From Arcobacter_B sp049472135 (GTDB lineage: Bacteria > Campylobacterota > Campylobacteria > Campylobacterales > Arcobacteraceae), in the NCBI RefSeq assembly GCF_049472135.1, contig NZ_JBMOVV010000002.1, positions 248,001 through 312,000 of the forward strand: DNA of 64,000 bases, in the 5' to 3' direction. A program made the position numbers and the translations under genes. The notes beneath the pieces are model-generated. The model did no database searches. It had not been told where the DNA came from and worked only from the letters and a program-made list of their open reading frames with translations. The first letter of the stretch is position 1. The number at the start of each line of letters is the position of its first letter. Positions 25,812 through 33,675 of this stretch are shown here, piece after piece.

Positions 25812-26898
25812 AAGGATTAAATTCGATTGCTTCTAAATCTTTTGCGAAATCTTGGGCTTTGTTTGTAGGTGCATCTAAAACTATCACATTTGCTTTGTGT
25901 GTTAGTTTTATTTTTGTTGCACCATATTTTTTAAGTAAGTTTATAAGTTGTGCTAATTTTTCAGAACCTAAGTCTAAAGTTTTTAGTTTACAACCAATAT
26001 AACTTTCATCTTCGATTTTACTTTCATTAATTCCAAGTCTTGGAGCTTTACCTTCTACAAACTCTTCATCAATATCAAAATCTTTTATTCTAAAAGTTAC
26101 AGATGATTCTAAAATATCAAAGAATTTACTAAACCCCCAAGACCCTACAAGGTATTGGAAAGTACTATCTTCAATATCATCTCTTATTCCAAAATCTTTA
26201 TAGATTTTTGCGATTGCTCTTGCAGTTGGAACAATTTGAGATGAAGTAATAAAACCTAAGTGCTCACCAATAACTCTAAGAGAGTAAACAACTTTTCCTT
26301 TTTCATTTTTAGTTGCATTAAAACTAATATCAGGTGTATAAGTAAGAGCACAACCTTGTGCATATCCACTTACTGCAATAGTTAGTTCATTTGGTAAATT
26401 TGAAAAGCTTTTATTACCTATAAAAGTCTCATTTAACTTTTGTGCAATTTTACTTACATCAGCTATTTGAGTTTTATCTATTCCATTTACAGGACATGTA
26501 ATGATGTTTTTTACATTATGTCCTGCTTCAAAAATAGTTTTTAATCCCACATTATGTAGTAGATTAAAAATCTCTGGTAAATCGTGAATTTTAAGCCATT
26601 TGAACTCTACTTTTTGATAAGTATTTAAAAATAGAGTGTCTTTTGCATATTTTTTGGATATTTCTAATAAAGTCTCTAATTGTTCTAGATTTAATTGACC
26701 TAAAGGCAATGGAACTTTTAGTGTAAAATGATCTTGCGTATCCTCTTGTTTGTGAATACCATACCATTTAAATCTAATTAAATCCTCTTCGTTTGCCTTT
26801 TCACCTAAAACAGCGTAGATATAGATGTCACTTAAGACATCTAATCCATCTTTATTTTTTTTAATTTGTTCTATATCCATAGCTAAATTCTTTGACAT
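25804..26898 (-). CDS. Truncated nitrite/sulfite reductase-like protein without siroheme-cluster cysteines
   Basis: A 364-residue protein matching the first two-thirds of ferredoxin-type nitrite/sulfite reductases. It has a ferredoxin-like half-domain (HFTLKVPLPLGQLNLEQLET), a first siroheme-type domain (NIITCPVNGIDKTQI, ELTIAVSGYAQGCALTYTPD), a linker (YKDFGIRDDIEDSTFQYLVG) and a second ferredoxin-like half (SYIGCKLKTLDLGSEKLAQL). It ends there, where normal enzymes of about 500-600 residues continue with the CxxxxxC and CxxxC cluster ligands. Only three scattered cysteines are present. It is translationally coupled after cysN, sharing one base. It cannot carry out six-electron reduction alone by family rules; a separate subunit, other substrate or non-catalytic role is possible. 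Confidence 0.75.
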   Translation of the reverse strand: MSKNLAMDIEQIKKNKDGLDVLSDIYIYAVLGEKANEEDLIRFKWYGIHKQEDTQDHFTLKVPLPLGQLNLEQLETLLEISKKYAKDTLFLNTYQKVEFKWLKIHDLPEIFNLLHNVGLKTIFEAGHNVKNIITCPVNGIDKTQIADVSKIAQKLNETFIGNKSFSNLPNELTIAVSGYAQGCALTYTPDISFNATKNEKGKVVYSLRVIGEHLGFITSSQIVPTARAIAKIYKDFGIRDDIEDSTFQYLVGSWGFSKFFDILESSVTFRIKDFDIDEEFVEGKAPRLGINESKIEDESYIGCKLKTLDLGSEKLAQLINLLKKYGATKIKLTHKANVIVLDAPTNKAQDFAKDLEAIEFNPFV

Positions 26899-28355
26899 TA
26901 AATAGCCTTACAATTCCATTCAGGGTAATTTTTTCTGATGAATTGGTTTAGCTCAATTTCAGCTTGTGTATACTCTTTTGTTTCTTCTTCAAGGTGTGCA
27001 AACCCTTCAACAGAAGATACAATCATACCAGCACCTACAGTTGCATTAGTATATTTATCAATAATAATGAAACTACCAGTATATCTATTTTCGTGGTATG
27101 GGTCAACTGCTATTTCTCTATCTAATGAAAGAGTTACTTTAGCAATATCATTTAACTCTAGTTTATCAGCAGAAATTTCTTCAAAAGTATTAATATTCTT
27201 TTTAAACTCAATTGAGTTAACTGCACCATTTAATACAGAAGTTGCTCTTTTGATAATGTAGTTTTGGTTTAAAGTTAATGGAGCTTCATCCATCCATACT
27301 ACCATTGCTGATAAGTGGTTTGATACTTTAGGAATATCATCAGATTTTACAATCATATCCCCTCTTGAAATATCAATCTCATCTTCAAGTGTAATAGTTG
27401 TTGCCATTGGTGCAAATGCAGTCTCAATAGTTTCAACTGTTTCATCTTTTCCTATTGGTCTTAAATCTTTAATATCATTAGATACAATAGATTTAACCTT
27501 AGAAGTTTTTCTTGAAGGTAATACAGTAATCTCATCACCAACTTTAATAGAACCACTTGCAATTGTCCCAGAGAATCCTCTGAAGTTTAAGTGTGGTCTT
27601 ACTACATACTGAACAGGTAATCTAAATGAGTTAGACTCTTTTTTGTGAATCTCTGTTGTATCTAGTAATTGCATTAATGGTTGACCTTTATACCAAGGCG
27701 CTTTTGGCGAGTTAGTTAAAATATTGTCACCATCTAAAGCAGAGATTGGAATAAATTGAATATTTAAATCTTCATTATGTGGAAGATATTCAATAATCTC
27801 TTTGTAATCTCTTTTGATATTTTCAAATACTTCTTCAGAGAAGTCAACTAAGTCCATCTTATTAATAGCAACGATTAAGTTTTTAATACCTAATAATGAT
27901 GCAATGTAAGAGTGTCTTTTAGTTTGAGTTAAAATACCTTGTCTTGCATCTACTAAGATAATAGCTAAGTCAGCTGTTGAAGCTCCTGTAGCCATGTTTC
28001 TTGTGTATTGCTCGTGCCCTGGAGTATCTGCAATAATGAATTTTCTCTTATCAGTTGAGAAGAATCTATATGCAACATCAATAGTAATACCTTGTTCTCT
28101 CTCAGAAGCTAGTCCATCAACTAAAAGTGCTAAGTCAATCTTCTCACCAGTTGTTCCAACTTTTTTACTATCTTTTTCAATAGCTGCTAATTGGTCTTCA
28201 AAAATCATTTTTGAATCATATAATAATCTTCCAATTAATGTTGATTTACCGTCATCAACTGATCCACAAGTAATGAATCTTAAAATCTCTTTGTTTTCGT
28301 GCTCTTTTAAATATGCTTCAATATTTTTTGAAATTAAATCTGATTGATGTGCCAT
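26898..28355 (-). CDS. cysN: Sulfate adenylyltransferase subunit 1 (GTPase)
   Basis: With CysD it makes adenosine 5'-phosphosulfate from ATP and sulfate, driven by GTP hydrolysis. The 485-residue protein has G1 GSVDDGKSTL, G3 DTPGHEQYTRNM and G4 NKMD, then EF-Tu-like domains 2 and 3. The start at 28355 (MAHQSDLISKNIEAYLKEHE) has AAGGA 9 bases upstream and begins one base after the cysD stop, so I reject longer frames that run into cysD. No CysC kinase domain is fused. This fits a pathway that reduces APS directly, with the APS reductase two genes upstream. Confidence 0.96.
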   Translation of the reverse strand: MAHQSDLISKNIEAYLKEHENKEILRFITCGSVDDGKSTLIGRLLYDSKMIFEDQLAAIEKDSKKVGTTGEKIDLALLVDGLASEREQGITIDVAYRFFSTDKRKFIIADTPGHEQYTRNMATGASTADLAIILVDARQGILTQTKRHSYIASLLGIKNLIVAINKMDLVDFSEEVFENIKRDYKEIIEYLPHNEDLNIQFIPISALDGDNILTNSPKAPWYKGQPLMQLLDTTEIHKKESNSFRLPVQYVVRPHLNFRGFSGTIASGSIKVGDEITVLPSRKTSKVKSIVSNDIKDLRPIGKDETVETIETAFAPMATTITLEDEIDISRGDMIVKSDDIPKVSNHLSAMVVWMDEAPLTLNQNYIIKRATSVLNGAVNSIEFKKNINTFEEISADKLELNDIAKVTLSLDREIAVDPYHENRYTGSFIIIDKYTNATVGAGMIVSSVEGFAHLEEETKEYTQAEIELNQFIRKNYPEWNCKAI

Positions 28356-28356
28356 T

Positions 28357-29271
28357 TTAGAAATATCCTTCTTGTTTCTTTTTCTCCATTGATGCGTCAC
28401 CATCACTATCTATTAGTCTACCTTGTCTCTCAGATGTTGTACAAGTTAACATCTCTTGAATAATCTCTGGAAGAGTTGTTGCTTCACTATTAACTGCACC
28501 TGTTAATGGGTAACATCCAAGTGTTCTAAATCTTACTTTCTCTTTTTTAGCTGTTTTTCTTAAATCTTCAGGAACTCTATCATCGTCAACCATGATTTTT
28601 GTACCCATGTACTCTACAACTTCTCTCTCTTTTGAGAAGTATAAATCAGGAATATCAATATTTTCTAAATAGATATATTGCCAAATATCAAGCTCTGTCC
28701 AGTTAGATAATGGGAATACTCTAATTGACTCACCTTGTGTATGTCTTCCATTGTAAATATTCCATAACTCTGGTCTTTGGTTCTTTGGATCCCATCTATG
28801 GTTTTTATCTCTAAATGAGTAGATTCTCTCTTTAGCTCTTGATTTTTCTTCATCTCTTCTTGCTCCTCCAAATACAGCATCAAACTTTTGGATATTTAAA
28901 GCATTTTTTAAACCTTCAGTTTTCATGATATCTGTATGTAAAGCAGAACCGTGCTCAAATGGAGAAATATCCATTTCAATACCTTTAGGATTTGAGTAAA
29001 CGATTAACTCCATTCCTACTTCTTTTGCTCTTCTATCTCTAAATTCAATCATCTCTTTGAATTTCCACTTTGTATCCACGTGCATTAATGGTAGTGGCGG
29101 TGGAGCAGGGTAGAATGCTTTTTGTAAAAGGTGTAACATTACAGAAGAGTCTTTCCCCACAGAGTAAAGCATACCTGGGTTTGAGAACTCTGCAACTACT
29201 TCTTTCATAATGTGCATTGATTCAGCTTCAAGCTGTTTTAGATGTGTTAATCTCTCTTGACTAATTTCCAT
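28357..29271 (-). CDS. cysD: Sulfate adenylyltransferase subunit 2
   Basis: PP-loop ATP pyrophosphatase subunit that performs the adenylyl transfer to sulfate. The 304-residue length is typical. The PP motif is MLYSVGKDSSVMLHLLQKAF, and downstream KFDAVFGGARRDEEKSRAKE and GRHTQGESIRVFPLSNWTEL are strongly conserved. It follows cysH with a 9-base spacer and GGAATCAAA as a weak ribosome site. It precedes cysN with a one-base gap. The gene set metY-rrf2-cysK-DUF2061-cysH-cysD-cysN forms one operon on this strand. Confidence 0.97.
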   Translation of the reverse strand: MEISQERLTHLKQLEAESMHIMKEVVAEFSNPGMLYSVGKDSSVMLHLLQKAFYPAPPPLPLMHVDTKWKFKEMIEFRDRRAKEVGMELIVYSNPKGIEMDISPFEHGSALHTDIMKTEGLKNALNIQKFDAVFGGARRDEEKSRAKERIYSFRDKNHRWDPKNQRPELWNIYNGRHTQGESIRVFPLSNWTELDIWQYIYLENIDIPDLYFSKEREVVEYMGTKIMVDDDRVPEDLRKTAKKEKVRFRTLGCYPLTGAVNSEATTLPEIIQEMLTCTTSERQGRLIDSDGDASMEKKKQEGYF

Positions 29272-29280
29272 TTGATTCCT

Positions 29281-29985
29281 TTATTTCTTGTGTAATCCAC
29301 ACTCTTTATGTTCTGGGTTTTCCCACCACCATCTTCCGGCTCTAATATCTTCACCTTCTTTTACGGCTCTAGTACATGGAGCACATCCAATACTTGGAAA
29401 GCCTTGGTCATGTAACTTGTTATATGGAACTCTATTCTCTTTGATGTAGTTCCATACATCCTCTTCACTCCAATTAATAATAGGGTTTACTTTGATAACT
29501 TTAAAGTTGTCATCCCACTCAATAACTGGCATATCTGTTCTTGTTACACTTTGAGCTGCTCTAAGTCCTGTAATCCAAACATCTAAATCTTTTAGTGCTC
29601 TTGTTAAGGGCTCAATTTTTCTAATAAAACAACAGTTTTTTCTTTTTTCAATACTTTCGTAGTGACCATTTACACCTTGTTCTTGATATAACTCTTGAAC
29701 TTTTTGGTTATCTGGGAAAAATACATCTATTTTAATATTGTATTTTAAATTTGTTGCATCCATAACATCATAAGTTTCTGGATGTAATCTTCCTGTGTCT
29801 AATGTAAAAATCTTAGCTTCTTTGTCCGCTTTTAGCATTATGTCTGTTACAGCTTGATCTTCTGCTGCTAAACTAGAACTTAGAGCAACTTTACCTTTAT
29901 AGTTTTCTAAAAAGAAAGCTATTACTTCTTGTGTTGATTTATTTTCTAAATCTTTATTTAATCTATCTACTATTTCTTTACTCAT
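29281..29985 (-). CDS. cysH: Assimilatory adenylylsulfate (APS) reductase, CysH family
   Basis: Cytosolic reductase giving sulfite from APS using thioredoxin. The 234-residue protein has the PP-loop-like ALSSSLAAEDQAV and a catalytic C-terminal KECGLHKK. It also has the Cys pairs of a 4Fe-4S cluster, KNCCFIRKIEPL and IGCAPCTRAV. That cluster is the mark of APS reductases and is absent from PAPS reductases of the E. coli type. The lack of an APS kinase gene in the operon agrees. Start ATG with TAAGG upstream; it lies 11 bases after the DUF2061 gene and 9 before cysD. Confidence 0.94.
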   Translation of the reverse strand: MSKEIVDRLNKDLENKSTQEVIAFFLENYKGKVALSSSLAAEDQAVTDIMLKADKEAKIFTLDTGRLHPETYDVMDATNLKYNIKIDVFFPDNQKVQELYQEQGVNGHYESIEKRKNCCFIRKIEPLTRALKDLDVWITGLRAAQSVTRTDMPVIEWDDNFKVIKVNPIINWSEEDVWNYIKENRVPYNKLHDQGFPSIGCAPCTRAVKEGEDIRAGRWWWENPEHKECGLHKK

Positions 29986-29996
29986 AAATACCTTAC

Positions 29997-30227
29997 CTAA
30001 ATTTGATAATCATTCTCTGCTGGTTTAACTCTTCCTAGATTTATCTTATTCCATGCTCTTTCATGGAAGTAGTATAAAACCATCTTTGTAACTAACTCAA
30101 TTGAACCAATTGAAGCAGCCATTCCTAAATTACCAGTAACAAAATAAGAGATTACGATTGTGTCAAGAGTTCCTAGAGTTCTCCAAGATATAGTCTTTAC
30201 GACAGATCTATAAGGTTTTTCATGCAT
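29997..30227 (-). CDS. DUF2061 membrane protein of sulfur-assimilation operons
   Basis: A 76-residue protein with one clear hydrophobic hairpin (about residues 14-48: TISWRTLGTLDTIVISYFVT, GNLGMAASIGSIELVTKMVL) and the conserved YYFHERAWNKINLG tail. This is the DUF2061 pattern, which frequently travels with sulfate-assimilation genes. It probably sits in the inner membrane. A role in sulfate or sulfite handling is inferred from context only. It is placed between cysK (49 bases upstream, with a hairpin in the gap) and cysH. Confidence 0.85.
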   Translation of the reverse strand: MHEKPYRSVVKTISWRTLGTLDTIVISYFVTGNLGMAASIGSIELVTKMVLYYFHERAWNKINLGRVKPAENDYQI

Positions 30228-30264
30228 ATTTATTTTGCCTTTCTTCTTAAAGGGCTATATAATA

Positions 30265-30286
30265 ACGAAGAGTTTTTACTCTTCGT
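30265..30286 (-). terminator. Hairpin after cysK inside the cys operon
   Basis: ACGAAGAGT and ACTCTTCGT, 9 perfect pairs with a TTTT loop, spanning the cysK stop codon. Being followed on the minus strand by TATTATATA, it may act as an attenuator or mRNA stabiliser that lowers expression of the genes downstream relative to cysK. Confidence 0.5.
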
Positions 30287-31208
30287 CATAGTTATATAGT
30301 CCTGAGCTTAAGTATCTCTCACCTGTATCACAAAGGATAGTTACAATTGTTTTACCTTTATTTTCAGGTCTGTTTGCAACTACGTCTGCTGCGTAAGCAT
30401 TTGCACCTGCAGAAATACCAATTAATAAACCTTCAGTTTGTGCAAGGTTTCTTGAAGTCTCAATTGCAGTTTCGTTTGCAACTGTAATAATCTCATCGTA
30501 AACTTCTGTATTTAATACATCTGGAACAAATCCTGCACCAATACCTTGAATCTTATGAGGACCTGGTTTACCACCACTTAATACAGGAGAAGCTTCTGGC
30601 TCAACTGCAACAATTTTAATATCTGGGTTGTGTTGTTTTAATACTTCACCAACACCTGTAATAGTTCCACCTGTACCAATAGCAGCAACTAAAATATCAA
30701 TTTTTCCATCAGTATCTTTTAAAATCTCTTGTGCAGTAGTTTTTCTATGGATATCTGGGTTAGCACCATTTTGGAACTGCTGTGGGATGAAAGAGTTTTC
30801 TGTTTGCTCTGCTAATTCGCTTGCTTTATCGATAGCACCTTTCATTCCTTTTTCTGGCTCAGTTAATACTAAATCAGCACCTAAAGCTTTTAATAATCTT
30901 CTTCTTTCAATACTCATTGATGAAGGCATTGTAAGAACTAGTTTTATTCCTAACGCTGCACAAACAGAAGCTAATGCAATACCAGTGTTACCAGAAGTTG
31001 GCTCAATAACTGTTGTATCTTTGTTGATTAAACCTTGCTCTAAAGCTGAGTTAATCATGTTTGTACCAATTCTATCTTTAACAGAGTGAGAAGGGTTCAT
31101 AAACTCACATTTACCTAATACTGTTGCACCACTTTTGTTACTTGAACCTTGTAGTTTTACAAGTGGAGTGTTTCCAATTAATTGTGTTAAATTTTCAGCG
31201 TAATTCAT
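30276..31208 (-). CDS. cysK: Cysteine synthase A (O-acetylserine sulfhydrylase)
   Basis: PLP enzyme that makes cysteine from O-acetylserine and sulfide. The 310-residue protein has the PLP lysine in NPSHSVKDRIGTNMI, the substrate loop PTSGNTGIALA and the glycine-rich GTGGTITGVGE. The C-terminal region CDTGERYLSSGLYNYDEE is also family-typical. It follows the Rrf2 regulator by 12 bases with GGAAAT as ribosome site. Expected to take the sulfide made by the pathway encoded downstream. Class assignment (CysK over CysM) is from the GTGGTxTG and EPxxSP segments. Confidence 0.96.
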   Translation of the reverse strand: MNYAENLTQLIGNTPLVKLQGSSNKSGATVLGKCEFMNPSHSVKDRIGTNMINSALEQGLINKDTTVIEPTSGNTGIALASVCAALGIKLVLTMPSSMSIERRRLLKALGADLVLTEPEKGMKGAIDKASELAEQTENSFIPQQFQNGANPDIHRKTTAQEILKDTDGKIDILVAAIGTGGTITGVGEVLKQHNPDIKIVAVEPEASPVLSGGKPGPHKIQGIGAGFVPDVLNTEVYDEIITVANETAIETSRNLAQTEGLLIGISAGANAYAADVVANRPENKGKTIVTILCDTGERYLSSGLYNYDEE

Positions 31209-31220
31209 AATTTATTTCCT

Positions 31221-31634
31221 TTATATACTGTAATGTAAAAATTCATTGTATTTATCTTGATATTCATCTAGACCAGCTAGAGTCACATCAAATATTTTTT
31301 TCATGCTTTGCTTCGAATCATCAAAAAAGATATTCAAAATTGGATTTGAAGCTTTTGCATCAACAATCTTTAAATCATCCTCCAATGCTATAAGAATATC
31401 AACAACTTTGATATCTTTAGCATCATGAGCTAGGATATATCCACCCTTAGCACCTCTAATACTTTTTACTAGTTCGGCTCTTCTTAACTTACTTAGAAGT
31501 TGTTCTAAGTAGTTTTGAGGAATGTTAGCATTTGAAGAAATCTCTTTGATTTGCATCGGAGTTTCCTTCTCATGCTTACTTAGTTCGTACATGGCCGTAA
31601 GACCATATACACCCTTTGTGGATATTAACGGCAT
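31221..31634 (-). CDS. Rrf2 family transcriptional regulator (CymR-like)
   Basis: A 137-residue winged-helix protein with the typical N-terminus PLISTKGVYGLTAMYELSKH, helix-turn-helix IPQNYLEQLLSKLRRAELVK and SIRGAKGGYILAHD. It has no cysteine at all, so it does not bind an iron-sulfur cluster like IscR; its build is closer to CymR, which senses cysteine supply through the CysK-O-acetylserine complex. It lies directly upstream of cysK and downstream of metY in the same operon. An autoregulatory role on the promoter near 32970-33017 is inferred. Confidence 0.88.
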   Translation of the reverse strand: MPLISTKGVYGLTAMYELSKHEKETPMQIKEISSNANIPQNYLEQLLSKLRRAELVKSIRGAKGGYILAHDAKDIKVVDILIALEDDLKIVDAKASNPILNIFFDDSKQSMKKIFDVTLAGLDEYQDKYNEFLHYSI

Positions 31635-31647
31635 TTTAATTTCTCTC

Positions 31648-32916
31648 TTAATTTAACGCTTGATTTAAGTCTTCAATTAAATCAGCAGAATTTTCTAAAC
31701 CAATTGATAATCTAACCGTAGTAGGGTTTACACCAGCTTTTGCTAACTCTTCAGGGCTTAACTGAGAGTGAGTTGTAGAAGCAGGCTGAACAATTAGTGA
31801 TTTAGAATCACCAATATTTACAACAACGCTAAACAGTTTAGTACTATCAATCACTTTTTTTGCTGCTTCGTAAGATTCAGCTTCAAAAGAGATAAGACCA
31901 GAAGCTTTTCCACCTTCAAAGTACTTTTGTGCTTTATCGTAGTATGGGCTAGACTCTAATCCAGGGTAGTTAACAGACTTAACTTTTGGATGAGACTCTA
32001 AGAATTTAGCAACCTCTAAAGAGTTTTTAGAGTGTTTTTCCATTCTAAGTTCTAAAGTTTCAATTGTTTGTAATAATAACCAAGAGTTGTGTGGAGATTG
32101 ACAAGCTCCAATATCTCTTAGTAGTGCTAACCTAATTCTTAAAGTGAAGTTTGGTAATGGCACATCAGTATAAACTAAACCATGGTAACTTGCATCTGGT
32201 TCTACAAAGTGATAGTATCTTTTTGGATTCGCTTTAAAGAAATCTGCTAAACCATCTCTTTCAATAACAGCACCACCAACAGAAGTACCTTGACCATTTA
32301 TAAACTTAGATGTTGAGTGAACTACTACGTCAACTCCCCATTTGATTGGATTAAATAAAGCTGGACTTGCTACTGTGTTATCACAAATAGTTAAAACTCC
32401 ATTTCTTTTACCAATCTCTACGATTTTTTCCACATCTGCAATTGCAATTTGTGGGTTTGATAAAGACTCAAAGAAAATCGCTTTAGTATTATCATCAATT
32501 TGCTCTTCTAAATCAGAAGCATCTGCACTTTTAAATACTTTTGCTGTAATTCCAAATCTTTTAATAGTGTGAGTTAAAAGTGTAACAGCTCCACCATATA
32601 ATTTGTCAGAGATAAGAATATTGTCACCTGCTTCAGCTACGTTTGAAATAGCATAAAAAATAGCAGCTTGACCACTAGATACACAAATTGCTCCAGCTCC
32701 ACCTTCAAGTTGAGCAAGTCTTTGCTCTAATACATCAGTAGTTGGATTTGTTAATCTAGTATAGATTGAACCTAACTCTTTTAATGCAAATAAGTTTGCA
32801 GCGTGCTCAGCATCTCTAAATGCGTACGCAGTTGTTTGAGCAATCGGCACAGACATAGTACCCCAACCCTCTTTATTGTTGTAGCCTCCATGTACTGCAA
32901 TCGTTTCTTTATGCAT
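31648..32916 (-). CDS. metY: O-acetylhomoserine sulfhydrylase
   Basis: PLP enzyme forming homocysteine from O-acetylhomoserine and sulfide, the direct sulfhydrylation route to methionine. The 422-residue protein has the PLP lysine in HSTSKFINGQGTSVGG, the SIYTRLTNPTTDVLEQRLAQ signature and the GGAGAICVSSGQAAIFYAIS segment. I place the start at 32916 (MHKETIAVHGGYNNKEGWG), which has AAAGGA 9 bases upstream; longer in-frame extensions contain low-complexity sequence and overlap the promoter. It is the first gene of the cys operon and shares the sulfide pool with cysK. Confidence 0.94.
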   Translation of the reverse strand: MHKETIAVHGGYNNKEGWGTMSVPIAQTTAYAFRDAEHAANLFALKELGSIYTRLTNPTTDVLEQRLAQLEGGAGAICVSSGQAAIFYAISNVAEAGDNILISDKLYGGAVTLLTHTIKRFGITAKVFKSADASDLEEQIDDNTKAIFFESLSNPQIAIADVEKIVEIGKRNGVLTICDNTVASPALFNPIKWGVDVVVHSTSKFINGQGTSVGGAVIERDGLADFFKANPKRYYHFVEPDASYHGLVYTDVPLPNFTLRIRLALLRDIGACQSPHNSWLLLQTIETLELRMEKHSKNSLEVAKFLESHPKVKSVNYPGLESSPYYDKAQKYFEGGKASGLISFEAESYEAAKKVIDSTKLFSVVVNIGDSKSLIVQPASTTHSQLSPEELAKAGVNPTTVRLSIGLENSADLIEDLNQALN

Positions 32917-32964
32917 TTTTGTATCCTTTATATTTTTTCTTCTTTCTTCTTTTTGTATGTCGAA

Positions 32965-33017
32965 ATTGTAATATATTTTAAAATTAATGTCAAGTGATTT
33001 AATCATAATTAACTTGA
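32965..33017 (-). promoter_or_regulatory. Sigma-70-like promoter of the cys operon with operator over the -35 box
   Basis: On the minus strand TTGACA (32993-32988) and TACAAT (32970-32965) are separated by exactly 17 bases. A consensus -35 is unusual in Campylobacterota. The inverted repeat TCAAGT (32990-32995) and ACTTGA (33012-33017), arms 16 bases apart, overlaps the -35 element and is a candidate Rrf2/CymR-type operator. Confidence 0.55.
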
Positions 33018-33096
33018 TATTCTTTACTAAATTACTTTAATTTAGGGTTTTACGGATAATTTTGACTAAAAAACACTAATCTTGAATAGATTACTA

Positions 33097-33117
33097 AAGT
33101 ACCATAAAATGGTACTT
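33097..33117. repeat. Perfect palindrome upstream of metY and cupin gene
   Basis: AAGTACCAT and ATGGTACTT around AAA, 9 perfect pairs. It lies about 104 bases upstream of the metY -35 element and 173 bases before the cupin start. Not near a stop codon, so a protein-binding site is likelier than a terminator. Confidence 0.5.
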
Positions 33118-33289
33118 ACAATACTATTTTATCAAGTTAAATACAATCTTGAGTAAAAAAATAGACAAAATAGAAAATTTTTTTAAAAATTAGTGTAAAA
33201 AAGTAAAGTTGATTAGTTTACTTTAGAATAAAATCAACTAAAAAAGCTAAAAAAATGCTATAATTTATACTAAATAAAAGAGGTTATAT

Positions 33290-33616
33290 ATGGAAAAAAG
33301 TTCTATTTTAGATGGTATAAACATAAATGCTAAAGAAGAAATCTTTAGTGATTTAGTAAAGAATAATAATGTAAGAATTGAAAGAATTGTATCTACAGGA
33401 CAAACAAGTCCAAAAGATTTTTGGTATGACCAAGAGGAAAATGAGTTTGTTTTACTTTTAGATGGTGAGGCAATCTTGGAGTTTAAAGAAGATGATAAAG
33501 TAAAAGAAGTGAAGTTATGTAAAGATGATTATATAGATATAAAGGCTCATGTGAAACATAGAGTTAAATATACAGATACAAAAAAGCCAACTATTTGGCT
33601 AGCAGTATTTTACTAA
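33290..33616 (+). CDS. Cupin domain protein
   Basis: A 108-residue single-domain beta-barrel protein. Cupin motif 1 is degenerate (WYDQEENEFVLLLDGEAILE) and motif 2 is KAHVKHRVKYTD, with a possible metal-binding His pair plus Glu. Proteins of this type bind a small metabolite or metal ion; the catalytic role is unknown. Start ATG with AGAGG 7 bases upstream. It ends 59 bases before an HI0933-type flavoprotein gene that has its own TATAAT, so they may be separately transcribed. Confidence 0.8.
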   Translation: MEKSSILDGININAKEEIFSDLVKNNNVRIERIVSTGQTSPKDFWYDQEENEFVLLLDGEAILEFKEDDKVKEVKLCKDDYIDIKAHVKHRVKYTDTKKPTIWLAVFY

Positions 33617-33675
33617 ACCTTGCTGTCATCATATATAAAGTATAATTCCATCAAGAAATAAAAAGAGGATAGATT

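Larger units (their letters stand above)
32917..33289. other. Divergent control region between metY and cupin gene
   Basis: These 373 bases contain no ORF. They hold the metY promoter near 32965-32993, the inverted repeat at 32990-33017, a 9-bp-arm palindrome at 33097-33117, an inverted repeat AAAGTAAA/TTTACTTT at 33200-33224 and the cupin promoter region (TATAAT at about 33258). Repeated CTTGA words (33072, 33014 and others) recur on both strands. Confidence 0.6.

Noticed and set aside
28356..28406. Longer N-terminus for CysN
   Set aside because: It overlaps the end of cysD; MAHQSD at 28355 has a ribosome site and normal family start.
32917..33006. Longer N-terminus for MetY
   Set aside because: Low-complexity extension over the promoter; the MHKETIAVHGG start has AAAGGA.
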